Below, piece by piece: positions 10,393 through 21,895 of a stretch of 64,000 nucleotides of DNA. The notes beneath the pieces are model-generated. The model searched no databases, was not told the origin of the DNA, and saw nothing but the letters and a program-made list of their open reading frames with translations. The stretch spans positions 25,507,888-25,571,887 of the forward strand of contig NC_084707.1 in assembly GCF_033807575.1 (NCBI RefSeq), given 5' to 3'. A program made the translations under genes and the position numbers. Numbering within the stretch: position 1 is the first letter of the stretch; each line of letters starts with the position of its first letter. Source of the DNA: Cydia pomonella. Its lineage: Eukaryota > Arthropoda > Insecta > Lepidoptera > Tortricidae.

Positions 10393-13335
10393 TTGATGAC
10401 CGACGTCAATTTATTATCATCTGATATTGATAGTTCTATCAATATCGACAATTCTGTGGCAGTAGATAATCCGGAATGTTGCAAGAATTTACTCAAAGCT
10501 TCTAATAATCAGTTTAGGGTATTAACACAAAACATAAGAAGTCTTAATCACAACTTTAACGAGTTGCAGGTCCTTTTAAAACGAGTTGATTTAGACTTTG
10601 ATGCCATTATTTTAACGGAATGTTGGCTTAGCGATGGTAAAGGAATACCCCTCTTGCCCAATTATAGAGCTGCCTCAACACAACGTAACTTTAATCAGAA
10701 CGATGGTGTAGTTGTTTACGTTAAAACTGATCTTCCATTTACATCTACGGAATCTGAAGATATAAAAGACGCAAACTGCCTTATCACAACGCTTGGAATG
10801 GACTATGCTATCGTTTCTGTATATAGGCCTCCCTCATACAGACGACCGGACACATTTATTTACTCTTTAGACACAGTATTAAACAAACTTAAGCGATACA
10901 GTAATATTATCCTTTTAGGTGATATCAATATAAATATAGTTGAAAACAACCAAGACAATTTTTCAACTGACTATTTAGATATGCTGGCTTCCCATGGACT
11001 ATTACCTTCCCATAAATTTCCAACCAGAGGTAACAGTTGTTTAGACCACTGCATGATTAAGACCAAATTTCCAAATATGACAGTGGTATGTGACACTTCA
11101 ATTACAGACCACTCTTCAGTTATGCTATCCATTTCCAAAGTCAAAACACAAAAGCCTAAACCACTTCAAACTTATAAAAAAGTAGATTATAACTCGGCTA
11201 TACAAGAGTTAAACCAAGTAGATTGGGACTCAGTGATAAAAGGATCGGATGTTAATCGTGCAACAAATGTGTTTCTGTATCTTGTCAGTGAAGCTCTAAA
11301 AAGACACACAAAAATAACAAAAGTCTCACATAGAAAACGGAACATAAAACCCTGGATTACACCAGGTGTAATACGTTGTCTCAGACACCGAGACAAACTT
11401 CACCAAAATCTGAAACGTGACCCCAACAATAATATCATTAAATTAACCTATATACGATATAGAAACACTTGCAACCGTATGCTCAGTGCGGTTAAGCGAG
11501 CCTATCAGAGATCATTAATTAAAGAACATCAAAACAATTTAAAAAAGCAATGGAACATAATAAAACAAATTTGTAATTTTAATAATACTACTGATAACGA
11601 GAGAAATCTTCTTACATTAAAATCGTCCCCTCGAGAATCCCTAAACCACGTAAATACATACTTTATCAATATTGGTAAACATTTGGCAGACAGTATTATC
11701 AGTGACTCAAACCTTTCTGAAGCCGAACGGGTTAGACACGTTAACTCTGCTGTAACCCCTTTGAATTCTATGACTATACTACCGACAGATGAGCAAGAAG
11801 TAAAGGCCACAGTTCTTTCACTTAAAACTAGTCAATCATCAGGATGGGATGGTATTTCATCATATTTCCTAAAGCTAGCTCTTGATGTGGTAGCTCTCCC
11901 AATCACCAAGATTTGTAACCTTTGCATTAGGAATGGCAAATTTCCAGATGCTTTAAAAAAATCTGTTGTGTCACCTATTTATAAATCTGGAGACAAAAAT
12001 ACTATTGCTAATTACCGGCCAATATCACTATTACCTACACTAGCTAAGGTCATAGAAAAAATAATCAATAAAAGGCTAAAATGTTATCTGGAAAAAAACC
12101 ATCTTTTAAGTACTAATCAGCACGGATTCAGGGCACAAAAATCGACTCATGACGCAGTATTACAATTAACAAATTTCCTTGTTGATAAACTTGATAAAAG
12201 CAAAAAAACATTAGGTATATTCCTTGATTTAAAAAAAGCTTTTGATACTGTGTCTGTTCCAATATTGATAAAAAAGCTAGAAAATGTAGGAATAAGAGGT
12301 TTACCTTTACTCCTTCTTCAGGACTACCTTACAAACAGAAAACAGGCAGTAAGGGTAGGAGATCACTACAGTGTAGAAAAAAATATTAACTACGGCGTGC
12401 CGCAAGGCAGTGTACTTGGGCCTACTCTCTTTCTACTTTATATAGATGATCTTTGTAGAATGGTACTCAAGAACGCTCAAGTGATAACGTTTGCTGATGA
12501 CACTGTATTGCTTTTCCATGGAAACTCTTGGTCAGAGGTTAATACAATTGCGCAGGAGGGATTTAATAAAGTTATTGAATGGTTAAGTACTAACTTATTA
12601 ACACTTAACTTATCTAAAACAAAGTTCATAAACTTTAGTGTAAGAAATAAAAACAGACCACCAGAAGGCACTATTATAATCAAAGCCCACACATGTCTAA
12701 ATCGCACTAATTGTAATTGTCCTTTGATCGCTGAGTCTCCATCTATAAGGTATCTGGGAGTTCAGGTGGATAAACACCTCAACTGGCAGGAACACATTAG
12801 TAGTCTTACGGGGAGAGTGCGTAAACTGACCTACGTTTTTAAAACATTGCGGCATGTTTGTGATAAAAAACTATTACTTTCTATCTACTACGCGTTGTGC
12901 CAATCAATCACAAGTTACTGTATAAATATTTGGGGTGGTGCAGTAAAAACGACTTTGCTAAAACTTGAAAGAGCACAGAGAATTGTACTCAAAGTCATGA
13001 CATTTAAAAACTATCGTTATTCAACTACAAGCCTGTACAGAGAAATTTCGGTTCTAACCGTCAGACAACTATTTATTAAGCAATTGATCCTTATACAGCA
13101 TAAAACTCCACCTGACTTCCTTGATTCAAGACGAAGAAACGATGTTGTATACTGCATTCCAAATCATAGTACCAAGTTTGCTAAACGGTTCACTATGGTT
13201 CTCGGTCCAATGGTATATAACAAAATTAGTAAAAGTACAACCCTAAGAACACTCACAACATATTCTTGCAAGCTGAAATTAGAAGAATACTTAAAACTGT
13301 TGAACTACGACAACACTGAACTTTTAATAAAATGA
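10393..13335 (+). CDS. LINE ORF2, endonuclease-reverse transcriptase
   Basis: A 980-residue polyprotein without interruption. The N-terminal endonuclease (about 40-250) shows TQNIRS (N47), LTECWL (E76), SVYRPPS, LLGDINI (D177) and TDHSS (D239, H240), the catalytic set of the exonuclease-endonuclease-phosphatase fold that nicks target DNA. The reverse transcriptase (about 480-760) shows YRPISLLP, HGFRAQKST, FLDLKKAFDTV, GVPQGSVLGP, the FADD active site at 700-703, LNLSKTKF and YLGVQVD. The C-terminal part (760-980) has no RNase H signature. A second ATG directly follows the first. Together these motifs allow target-primed reverse transcription. All key residues are present, so the protein may still be active. 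Confidence 0.92.
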   Translation: MMTDVNLLSSDIDSSINIDNSVAVDNPECCKNLLKASNNQFRVLTQNIRSLNHNFNELQVLLKRVDLDFDAIILTECWLSDGKGIPLLPNYRAASTQRNFNQNDGVVVYVKTDLPFTSTESEDIKDANCLITTLGMDYAIVSVYRPPSYRRPDTFIYSLDTVLNKLKRYSNIILLGDININIVENNQDNFSTDYLDMLASHGLLPSHKFPTRGNSCLDHCMIKTKFPNMTVVCDTSITDHSSVMLSISKVKTQKPKPLQTYKKVDYNSAIQELNQVDWDSVIKGSDVNRATNVFLYLVSEALKRHTKITKVSHRKRNIKPWITPGVIRCLRHRDKLHQNLKRDPNNNIIKLTYIRYRNTCNRMLSAVKRAYQRSLIKEHQNNLKKQWNIIKQICNFNNTTDNERNLLTLKSSPRESLNHVNTYFINIGKHLADSIISDSNLSEAERVRHVNSAVTPLNSMTILPTDEQEVKATVLSLKTSQSSGWDGISSYFLKLALDVVALPITKICNLCIRNGKFPDALKKSVVSPIYKSGDKNTIANYRPISLLPTLAKVIEKIINKRLKCYLEKNHLLSTNQHGFRAQKSTHDAVLQLTNFLVDKLDKSKKTLGIFLDLKKAFDTVSVPILIKKLENVGIRGLPLLLLQDYLTNRKQAVRVGDHYSVEKNINYGVPQGSVLGPTLFLLYIDDLCRMVLKNAQVITFADDTVLLFHGNSWSEVNTIAQEGFNKVIEWLSTNLLTLNLSKTKFINFSVRNKNRPPEGTIIIKAHTCLNRTNCNCPLIAESPSIRYLGVQVDKHLNWQEHISSLTGRVRKLTYVFKTLRHVCDKKLLLSIYYALCQSITSYCINIWGGAVKTTLLKLERAQRIVLKVMTFKNYRYSTTSLYREISVLTVRQLFIKQLILIQHKTPPDFLDSRRRNDVVYCIPNHSTKFAKRFTMVLGPMVYNKISKSTTLRTLTTYSCKLKLEEYLKLLNYDNTELLIK

Positions 13336-13354
13336 GTAACTGGCATACACACAC

Positions 13355-13392
<38 letters not shown>

Positions 13393-13445
13393 TCACGCGC
13401 GCGCACACACACACACATACACACACACACACACACTCTCTTACA
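13336..13445. repeat. CA-rich microsatellite in the LINE 3' UTR
   Basis: A compound (CA)n tract with GC and TA interruptions lies directly after the ORF2 stop. It creates open frames on both strands that are not genes. Since it sits inside the 3' UTR it may have been part of the source element or have grown after insertion. Confidence 0.85.
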
Positions 13446-14287
13446 CTATTACTTACATTAAAACCCACACCTTTAGACATACACCCACTCACACTTAGCA
13501 ACGCTAACACACACATACATACTTATAGCATTAAGTTAATATAGCTTTATAAAGTTATTACATAAGTTTCAGATAAGTGTAATTTTCATACACATACCAT
13601 TAGAATTAAGTAAATAATAAAACTAAATATGTACATCTTGACATATTATACAAAATTATTATATAGGTGTCAGTATCGACGTAGACTATCTACTTGGTAT
13701 AAAACCTATAAATGTATAAAAACGAAACAAATGTTACGTTATATTTGTAAACATTATAACTGAAGTTACTAGAAAATCATTATGGCTATATAATATATTT
13801 TAAACGATCCTAAAACGCATGCTAAGACAAACTTGTGAAATTTTTAAGATTACTGTGATTCTTTTGCATATACTACATGTTTACACTTACTGCAACTAGC
13901 ATCGGAATCCGGTTTTTTGTCAAGCGACCCACGTTTACGGGTAACATTTAACTTAAGTGATAACATGATGTTGCTTATTGATTGTAAACAATGTTAACAT
14001 ATTAAAAATAGAGGATGGCGAATCCTGTTTCCACCGTGATACAGTTGAATACTAGTACGGGGAACAGATGTAGCTTACTTTATTCATGAAATGTTGATCA
14101 TATATTATTTTATTGTAATCTAAACAGTGCAGTTAATTGACCAATTGTCCACCTTATTATATTGACTTAGGGACTGTAGTTGGCCATGTAACTGTACTGT
14201 ACTATATCTACTTGCTAAGTTAATTAATAACTATATCTATGTAAACAAAAACGTAAGCAAATATTGTCCTTTATTACTGAATAAAGA

Positions 14288-14318
<31 letters not shown>

Positions 14319-14344
14319 CTATGCCTGAATCAAAAAAATATCCT

Positions 14345-14560
14345 CGAATCCAGTAAAATTTTCAAAAATGAAGTATCACTAACTAGCACGTGTACAGTTG
14401 CCATATATGCCATATGTTGCGGATATATCGGAGCGCCTAGGTGCTCAAAATATCTGAACACGCATTCTAATGTCTCACCAATAGAAGCGTGTTGAGATAT
14501 CTATAGGCACCTTGGCCGGTCCGATATATCTCATGGCGACTATACATTTTGCAAACTCGA
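14345..14560. repeat. Foldback MITE
   Basis: GATATATCGGAGCG...AGGTGC...AATATCTGAACACGC (about 14420-14465) pairs with GCGTGTTGAGATATCT...GGCACCTTGG...CCGATATATC (about 14487-14532). The copy is non-coding and moderately diverged. Confidence 0.6.
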
Positions 14561-15370
14561 ATTACTTATAATAGCAATGTTCGTTCATCGGGACGGCTGA
14601 GAACTATTCCCCGCCGAACGGCCTTAACTCAAAAAAAAACCCTCGTGTGATAGGACCTACTTATTATGAACGACTACCAGCCGATAAAGAAGTGAACTGT
14701 GAGATCAGACATTGAAACGCCGATTGAGAGATTGTATGTTGGATAGACCGTTGGTTTCTGTTAGTCAATTTATGAACGATGTAATAGATTTTGACAATCC
14801 TCTACAGGAGATACTATCTTGATATCATTTTAAAATCCGAGTATCCTGTAAAAAAAATTGTAAATTTTTTGAATTGATATTTTATTGATTATGTTTTTGT
14901 ATATCTGTTTTGACGATCATAATATGAATTCTTGTAGATTGACTTGCCTGCAATTTATGAAGTACGATAGAAATAAATAAATCTAAATCTAAATGCGTTG
15001 CTAACAGATTTCATTAATTTGGATAAACAATATAAAATGCAATGAATAAAAAAGTTTACAAGTAATATGTACAATTAAGATGCTATGCTTATAATCGTAT
15101 TCAGAATGCTCTCCAATGAAATGTTTTCTATTCAAACCAGTTCAAAGATGAGATCTAGAAATTTCAGTAATGCTGGAATCTGGATGGTATGCGGGATGGC
15201 TCCGTAGATCCATATTTATGGCTATTACATGCTGGTGCAATGAATCAAAATGCCAGTCGGCTTCTCTAACCTTTATAGAGGCCATATTCAGAAAGAAGTC
15301 ATTGGAAAATAGATTGGAATAATATTACACGTTATGAATGAAATAATAATATTATACGTCAATAAGTCTG
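14561..15370. other. Intergenic DNA with a LINE tail
   Basis: Around 14940-14995 a run ending GAAATAAATAAATCTAAATC looks like the 3' end of a non-LTR retrotransposon. Nothing else was recognised. Confidence 0.45.
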
Positions 15371-15550
15371 GGTGCATTAGTGTAGAGCCTGAGAGGACGC
15401 TCGAAGCGGAGCGTTAAGCGGGGTGTGCTGCGTGGCGTCGGGCTCACAAGTGAGCAGCGTGCACTAAGGCCGCTACTATACGTTTGCGTTTGTTTAACAT
15501 GCACGCCGCACGCTCCGTCCAACTCGAGCGTCCACTCAGGCCTTACACTA
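15371..15550. repeat. Foldback MITE with GGCCTGAG-type ends
   Basis: GCCTGAGAGGACGCTCGA at the left pairs with TCGAGCGTCCACTCAGGC at the right, with a GC-rich spacer that includes AGCGGAGCGT and ACGCTCCG. It is non-coding and abuts a second foldback. Confidence 0.7.
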
Positions 15551-15676
15551 AAGGATGACTCACGCTAGAACGGTTCGTGTCCGGGCCGTCACATGGCCAC
15601 CTATCACACGACATAGAATATAATGTAGAACACTTCGGCTCGGACCCGGACCGTTCTAATAGCGTGACGTATAGGA
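15551..15676. repeat. Foldback MITE with GACTCACGCTAGA-type end
   Basis: GGATGACTCACGCTAGAACG at the left pairs with CCGTTCTAATAGCGTGACG at the right. The element at 33705-33860 has the same kind of ends and is probably the same family. It lies back to back with the preceding foldback, suggesting preference for inserting into or beside MITEs. Confidence 0.65.
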
Positions 15677-16157
15677 CCTGTTGTAGATTCGTTGGCGTAT
15701 CACAATTTTCAAACATGCTTAACTGGTAGATAAAGTGCTAAGTTTCGCAGGAAGTTATATCTGGCAATTAATTAGTTATCCAATACTTTACGTAGACATT
15801 GTAAAACAGACCCTTAATCTACATAGTTACCGAAGAGGTTTTTTATATAAATCTTTCTCTCTTTCTCTTCATTTAAGAATCGCTTCCTATTTCTATTTAA
15901 AATGAAGATCCTCATTCAAGAATAGCTTCCTTTATATTTAAAATAAAAATCTAAATTGAGTTCATTTCAAAAACAATTCTTGCAGTAAAATAGGTAAAAT
16001 ATACAAAGACTTCAGAGCCTGGAAGCGAAGTGTCTTCGTAAGAACAATCCAATTTGGTTGCAGGAGTAGCATTCGAACTATTTAAATCTGTTATTGATTA
16101 GTTACTCATCTCAAGGCCGGGATGGCCTAAAAATAAATTAACAATATTTATCTTACT

Positions 16158-16252
16158 AAGTCGGGATCCCACCAGCGTGTGGCACTATGCGGCACAAGGG
16201 TTTGAATATCCTTGTGCCGGACACTGACACACACTGGTGGATACACGCTTTT
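16158..16252. repeat. Foldback MITE
   Basis: CCACCAGCGTGTGGCA then GGCACAAGG pairs with CCTTGTGCCGGACACTG and ACACACTGGTGG. It is a short non-coding hairpin. Confidence 0.6.
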
Positions 16253-16424
16253 ACACTTCTTTCTCAGTATGTCATTAAAAATGAAAACTACAGCAGAACA
16301 ATTCTTCAACTTTAATTCAAACAATTCTTAGGATTAGTTGCCAAGCGGACCACAGGCTCCCATGAGCCGTGGCAAACAGCCGGGATTTTAACTAAACCAA
16401 AACGCATTAATTATCTTCAAAATA

Positions 16425-16690
16425 TTCTTCTTACGCTTTGATATATATATATATATATATATATATTTACTTACTAAAATACTTTATTGACAAGAGAAGA
16501 GAAAATTAATAAAAAAAAATTATATAAGTAATACAATTAACTAAACTAAAACTACTATATAAAACTAAAAATCTAAATCTAAAATGGGCCCCCGTGGCAA
16601 GGTACCGAGGATGCTGGCAGCATTTCCTCGCTGGATCGCTATGCTCAAGCGTTGGGCGAGGAAGCTGCCAGCTCTCTTATCCCCGGTCCC
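16425..16690 (-). repeat. LINE 3' end with TA microsatellite
   Basis: On the minus strand the sequence runs from a GC-rich part (GGTACCTTGCCACGGGGGCC at 16587-16606) through TTTTAGATTTAGATTTTTAG to AATAAAGTATTTTAGTAAG and ends in a TA run (16440-16466). This order of GC-rich 3' coding or UTR sequence, polyadenylation-like AATAAA and simple-repeat tail is typical of a 5'-truncated non-LTR insertion. Confidence 0.6.
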
Positions 16691-16799
16691 GCTTTGATAC
16701 ATAAACGCAACGCAAACGTTTGTTAAGGCGACGCATCGTTAAGAAATAAAATCTAAAAATCCGACGCTTTTTTTTTATTAAAACTTAAAGAAGATTACA

Positions 16800-16915
16800 A
16801 AAGGATTAGGGTCGGCAACGCGCATGTAACTCCTCTGGAGTTGCAGGCGTACATAGAGACTGCTTACCATCAGGCGGGCCGTATGCTTGTTTGCCACCGA
16901 CGTAGTATAAACAAA
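16800..16915 (+). repeat. LINE 3' UTR copy (GGGTCGGCAACGCGC family)
   Basis: Shares GGGTCGGCAACGCGCATGTA, CCTCTGGAGTTGCAGGCG and CATCAGGCGGGCCGTATGC with the copies at 33385-33517 and 45395-45737, and ends with GACGTAGTATAAA and A-rich sequence. Confidence 0.75.
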
Positions 16916-17640
16916 AAGCCTCAAATTACTAATCTGTCAAACTGCAGTACAGTTGGTAGAAAAAACTAAATCTACCCTCAATCAACTAGTAGGTATTATA
17001 AATATTAATAATTATAGCCGCTTTTGCATACATTTTTTGCCGCTTTTGCAATCTTGAATCCTTAGTAGGTATATTAAAACGTAACTTCCAAGTGGGTATT
17101 ACATACTGTTATCGATCACAGGTCTTTGTATTATGTCATTCAAGCTAACATTAACATTATATTATAAGTTAATATAACCGCTATATTTAAAATATTTATT
17201 AGTTAAGTTTAGTTACTGTAATACCCTTAGTATTATATATATATATATATATTTATCTATTATGTAAATAAATGATTCCATACATTACCGCAACAAACAA
17301 ACCGGTCCATAGATCCACCATCGAATATTCTCACAGTAAGTGCCATAGTAGTTTAACTTTTTAAATCTATGTGATTCTAATGACGTGTTTAATGTGGAAA
17401 GGTTCCACACTGGGTCAGGCTTGCTTACTTCCCGAAACTCGCGCTCGGGCCAATACTTCGCGCGTAGTGGATTTGCTTTTGCGCTATTTCTTATTCTCTT
17501 ATCTTATTCCATAAGATCGTATGCGGCAAAACGGATTTTACCGTTTAAAAAAACAAGAATTAATCGAAATAAAGTACATACAGAATTCGAGTGTGTGTTT
17601 AGTCTAATCTACATGGAATATTTAAGGGTTTGAATCAGTA

Positions 17641-17825
17641 CCCCTAGTGTAAATGTTTTCGACAGCGAAACGTGACGTACGCGTTTGCGTTAAGTGTCAT
17701 TTTGTATGAGATTTTTGACTTTCCAAAACGTCCCGCTTGGCGCGCTGTTCAAAAACCCATACAAAATGAGACTTAACGCAAACGCGTACGTCACGTTTCG
17801 AAATCGAATTTATTTACACTAGGGG
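17641..17825. mobile_element. TA-flanked palindromic MITE, well preserved
   Basis: CCCCTAGTGTAAAT at the left and ATTTACACTAGGGG at the right are perfect 14-bp inverted ends flanked by TA (17639-17640, 17826-17827). Internal arms match over a further 50 bp or so (AACGTGACGTACGCGTTTGC and its complement), so the whole 185 bp folds back. It is probably mobilised by a Tc1/mariner-like transposase. A degenerate relative is at 108-289. Confidence 0.85.
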
Positions 17826-17827
17826 TA

Positions 17828-19912
17828 CGGTTCCATTCGCCTATACAATGAAAATATTTGATGATTTTCTCCGCTATAAAATTAACCAATCGTGTAACGG
17901 CAACCACAGAAATAACGTCGATGCCGTGACCAGTTCACCAAACAAAACTTTCATGGTTTTTATAATTGCTGAAATAAATCAAGATACCTGACGCCAACAT
18001 TTACAATGCGTCGTCCTAAAATTATCCACAATATGGCACAGTAAAAAAATGTCAATGTATTTTCAGTCTAGCCTGTATTTTTAAATAAAAAAACATAAAA
18101 ACACTTGGAGAGGAATCTAACCGCAATATCGATGTGGACAGTCGCAGCTGACAAAGCTAAGGGAAAGCAAAATATTGCTAATTAAAAGTATCTTTTTGCT
18201 ATAAAATTAATTAAGGCGCTGTCGCAATTTATTAGTCTTTTGTTCACTCTGCCGATAAGACTGCTTCGTCGCTCCGTTTTATGAGTTTTAAGCGTCAATG
18301 TACATATATATTCTTGCTTTATTTTACAATGACGATAACTTTTAGAATTTGGTAGTGACCATTTAATTTTGCCAGCGCAGGTATTTGTACATCTATAAAA
18401 TTGAATTGAACGGATTACTTACAAGGTTCTTCGACTGGAGAACCAACTGCACCATCTCTATTGATCAAGCATTCGAGGCGTACTTCGAGTGTGTCCGAGT
18501 GTTCGTGTTTAAAATAATTTGAATGTGTTTGAGTCTCACGATATTTTTTTACATTCTATCATTGAAAAATTACGAATCAGTTACATCCGCGTATGTATGC
18601 CTGTGCACATACATGTGCACGATGTAACATACAGATTTTTATGAGAGATGCATGCGCGACGTGTGCGTGCACGGCTCCAACATTCTAGCGCACTAGCTCG
18701 TGGCACATGCAGCTGGTGTGCTCTGACCTTAACATAGATGCGATACGTTAGTTGCATCGAGACCTATCCAAATATTTACCCCCTTATTTATAAAACTTTA
18801 CGGGCCTGATTTAGTTAAATTGTGTTTTATCCCTTTCTTGCAAATACATAAGTGAAAATGACAGATAAAGACAAACGATTCATAACTAATTCAGGCCTGT
18901 AACGCGTTTATGAATAACGCCATTAGTCATTTCTTTCTATCAAATGGTTATATGTGCTGCTTGCTGTCAAAAGAGACATTTCAGCTTGAGAAACTAGGAC
19001 CCTAAGTCACACACGTACGTACATTGAGCTACAAAATTGCATGGACACGTTTTGAATAGAATTCATTCATAAAGTGGCTATGCACCTGAAGCTGCTGTAC
19101 CTAAAAAATTAAAACAGATTAAGCTTTGACAATCCAACATTTATATATTCTGAATCAAGAATTTTAACAACTCTAAGTACTTTAGCCTAATAATCCAGCA
19201 AGGAAATATTGTGTGTCTTATCTTCAGAACTATGCCCCCTGGCTTTTTAGATTTGTTATTATTTCTTATTGAGCGTTAGTATAATTTTTATTATATAATG
19301 AATTCATAATTAAAAAAGGCACAGGATACTAAAATGAAATGATAAAAGAAAATTAAATACAGAGATATATTTTTTTATAACAAAATAATGTAGTAATGGC
19401 TTATTATAGTTAATTATAACAATAATATTCGAGTTATTTTCTACTTTGCCTTCTCCTAATAGAAAATACGTTTACAAATAAAATTGTTTCATTCTAGAAC
19501 AGTGTCCAAGAATAGACACATAAAATAAATGCATTTCAATATTGCAGTCTGCTTCGAGTGTTATTGTTTTTCTTGCCGCCGCCCCACTTCCGTATTTGCA
19601 GAATTATTAAATTCTTGGAAAACATTTGCGTTCATTTGCATTTTACGATTTATTACGGCCGGTTTTTGTCTTCGAGTTTTTTTATGAATACAAAGTGATG
19701 TTTTAATAAAATATGTTACAGTGCGGTTGGCGAGAAGTGTTTTGCTGCTTTTATGTGCATTGCATCGACTATGAGTAAAGTTATGAGTTACTATTACTTC
19801 TACAAGGACGTTAATTTTTATACTACGTTCGTATTTCGTTCGGGTTTTACATATTTATATTGCTTTTGTCACATAACTTTTTGCAGTCAGCATTGGCAGC
19901 ATGGTTCCATTT
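17828..19912. other. Intergenic DNA, nothing recognised
   Basis: No coding exon, RNA gene or repeat boundary could be supported; open frames are short and lack domains. Confidence 0.45.
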
Positions 19913-20064
19913 TTATCGCCTGTCGCTATGCCCGTCACTTTCGCACTTACATACTTGTTAGAACGTGACAGGCATGGTGACAAATTATAAAGAGCCGACC
20001 ATCTTAGCCCTACAGATGTCAGTTTCGCGACAGGCATAGTGAAAAGTGATAAAAATGCGACCAT
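19913..20064. repeat. Foldback-like repeat
   Basis: CGCCTGTCGCTATGCCCGTC near the left pairs imperfectly with GCGACAGGCATAGTG near 20026. Two internal copies of GACAGGCATRGTGA also occur. Probably an old MITE. Confidence 0.45.
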
Positions 20065-21671
20065 GCTACAGCCGATCAAAGATAGATGAAAGTAAAAAGC
20101 GATATGTCAAATCTTTTTCGTGGTGGAATTAATGAATAAAATCTCGTCACTTTTATAGACTCACGTAAAATTATCTCGAAACGCTTTAAATTCAAATAAA
20201 AATAAAGTTCTTTTTCTGCATAATCCAAACTTTAAATGTGGCCGCGACACCAATTGAAATAATATATTCTTGGCCGCATTAAAATTCACAAAGTAAAGGT
20301 CATTAAAAACTCGGAGCGCGAATCAATTAACTTCTTAAAACTCCATCTTAATGCATTTTCCGTATAAAATTAAAATATATTATGCAAGCGGCGTGCAGTT
20401 CATCCTAGTTATGATTAAAACAGATCCTAGCAATCTGCCTTATCGGCTATCTCGGCGTTTGGAATAAAAATTATCACTTTGGAATTAAAACTTAGGGCGG
20501 TCTCGGACTTCACATTTGATCCGTAGGGAGAGCGCGCGATATTTATATTAAAATGGATTATTACCAATCGTGAATAATTGAGGACTTGAGGACTAAGACA
20601 ATAAAATAAGGTTAGATATCTAATAAAAGGACCAACATTTTTCTAAGATGCGTCCTTCGCGCGTAAAAAAACTGTAATTACTATAGGTACTAGAAAGACT
20701 GTCTAAGTAGTATAAAGTGGCACCGGGTTTTTTTGTATGGTAGGGTAGAAAACAAAAAAGCGTCACAATGTGTTCAGAAACTGGCAATATAAAGTTTGTA
20801 GATCATCCTAAACTAAAAGAAAATTCTAAACTTCCCTCACATAGGATCCAAATCAATGGCTCACCATTATCGTTTAAACCCTGTACCTAATTATATAGCT
20901 AGCATATTGTCAGCGAGCGGAGCTTATCTTTCCGCTACATTTGTCAGCGCCGCTGACGCGACAAAAATGGCGACTAACGCGACTAAACGTGTGAGCGGGT
21001 TAAATAATGTTGCTAATTGATAGTTGATGGCTGTTTGAGACGATAATGGGATATGTTAAATGTTGAAGAACACATTATAAACTTAATTTATGGGATGTTG
21101 TCACAGGGTTGTAATTTTTGTATGTTTAGTGTTTAGCGATGAATGATTTGAAGCTGTTTCTGAAATTTCTGATTGATAACTGTTGCGAATGCAACTTATT
21201 ATTGTATAAAAATCAATGCAGTAGCTAAACGCAGCCGTCGGGCTCGGCTAGTATTCGGAGGCTTTTTAAAAGCACCAATAGGAGCGCTCCACATATTCTG
21301 TATCGCGGCCAATTAGAAGCATCTAAGTTTAAACTACCTTTTTGTACTGATCATATATTGCAAATCACTCTTTCATCATCCTCCATACTATCAACACCCA
21401 TTTTCTACATTGAACCGTTTTGGCAAGAACCAGTACCTTTTGGAAGATTATACTTCACTTTATTATCAATCGAAGTTTTATTTCAGTCGTCGACGTCCTG
21501 ACCTGCACGGCGGCTACAATCACTATCTGTAATATTCGCACGAGCCATTTCGACAAAACGATATATCTGCCGCTCAACCAGTTATTTCCTCATAAAATAA
21601 TCAACAGTGAACAAATAGTAAATACATTTTTATTTATTTACCGTGGTTACTGGGGTAAGCGTTGCTCAGTG
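20065..21671. other. Intergenic DNA, nothing recognised
   Basis: No supported gene. The open frame at 21420-21692 runs into the following MITE and has no domain. Confidence 0.45.
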
Positions 21672-21673
21672 TA

Positions 21674-21893
21674 CGGTCAGCATCAAAAGTAGCGGATCAA
21701 ACAAGGTTTCAAAAGTATCTACCATTCTGAAACAGCTTAACAAAATGTGGTGGTTCTATATGTAGAACAATTAAGACGGTAAAAGATATACTTTGAATGT
21801 AAATTTTAAAGATTTATCTATATTTGGAAAAGTTATCCGGAATATCAGATACTTTTGGTGCGTTGTTTCATCAGCTACTATTGATGCTGACTG
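21674..21893. mobile_element. TA-flanked MITE with 24-bp inverted ends
   Basis: CGGTCAGCATCAAAAGTAGC at the left matches the reverse complement of GCTACTATTGATGCTGACTG at the right with few differences, and TA flanks both ends (21672-21673, 21894-21895). Internal TTTCAAAAGTATCTACCATTC and its partner GAATATCAGATACTTTTGG extend the foldback. Non-coding. Confidence 0.75.
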
Positions 21894-21895
21894 TA

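Larger units (their letters stand above)
8864..14318 (+). mobile_element. Near full-length non-LTR retrotransposon
   Basis: The element has a 5' UTR, ORF1 (9317-10195), ORF2 (10393-13335), a 3' UTR of about 980 bp with a CA microsatellite, AATAAA at 14280-14285 and an ATT-repeat tail (14289-14318). The ten bases ATCTATGCCT at 8854-8863 recur at 14316-14325, a plausible target duplication that would set the 5' end at 8864; the overlap with the ATT tail leaves 8 bp fully independent. Both ORFs are open without stops or frameshifts, so the copy is young. The architecture (coiled-coil ORF1 with an FP-like domain; apurinic-type endonuclease plus reverse transcriptase, no RNase H) fits the Jockey/CR1/L2 group. 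The exact clade needs a tree. Confidence 0.75.

Noticed and set aside
13253..13544. Cysteine/valine-rich and histidine/threonine-rich frames
   Set aside because: They are translations of a CA microsatellite in the LINE 3' UTR.
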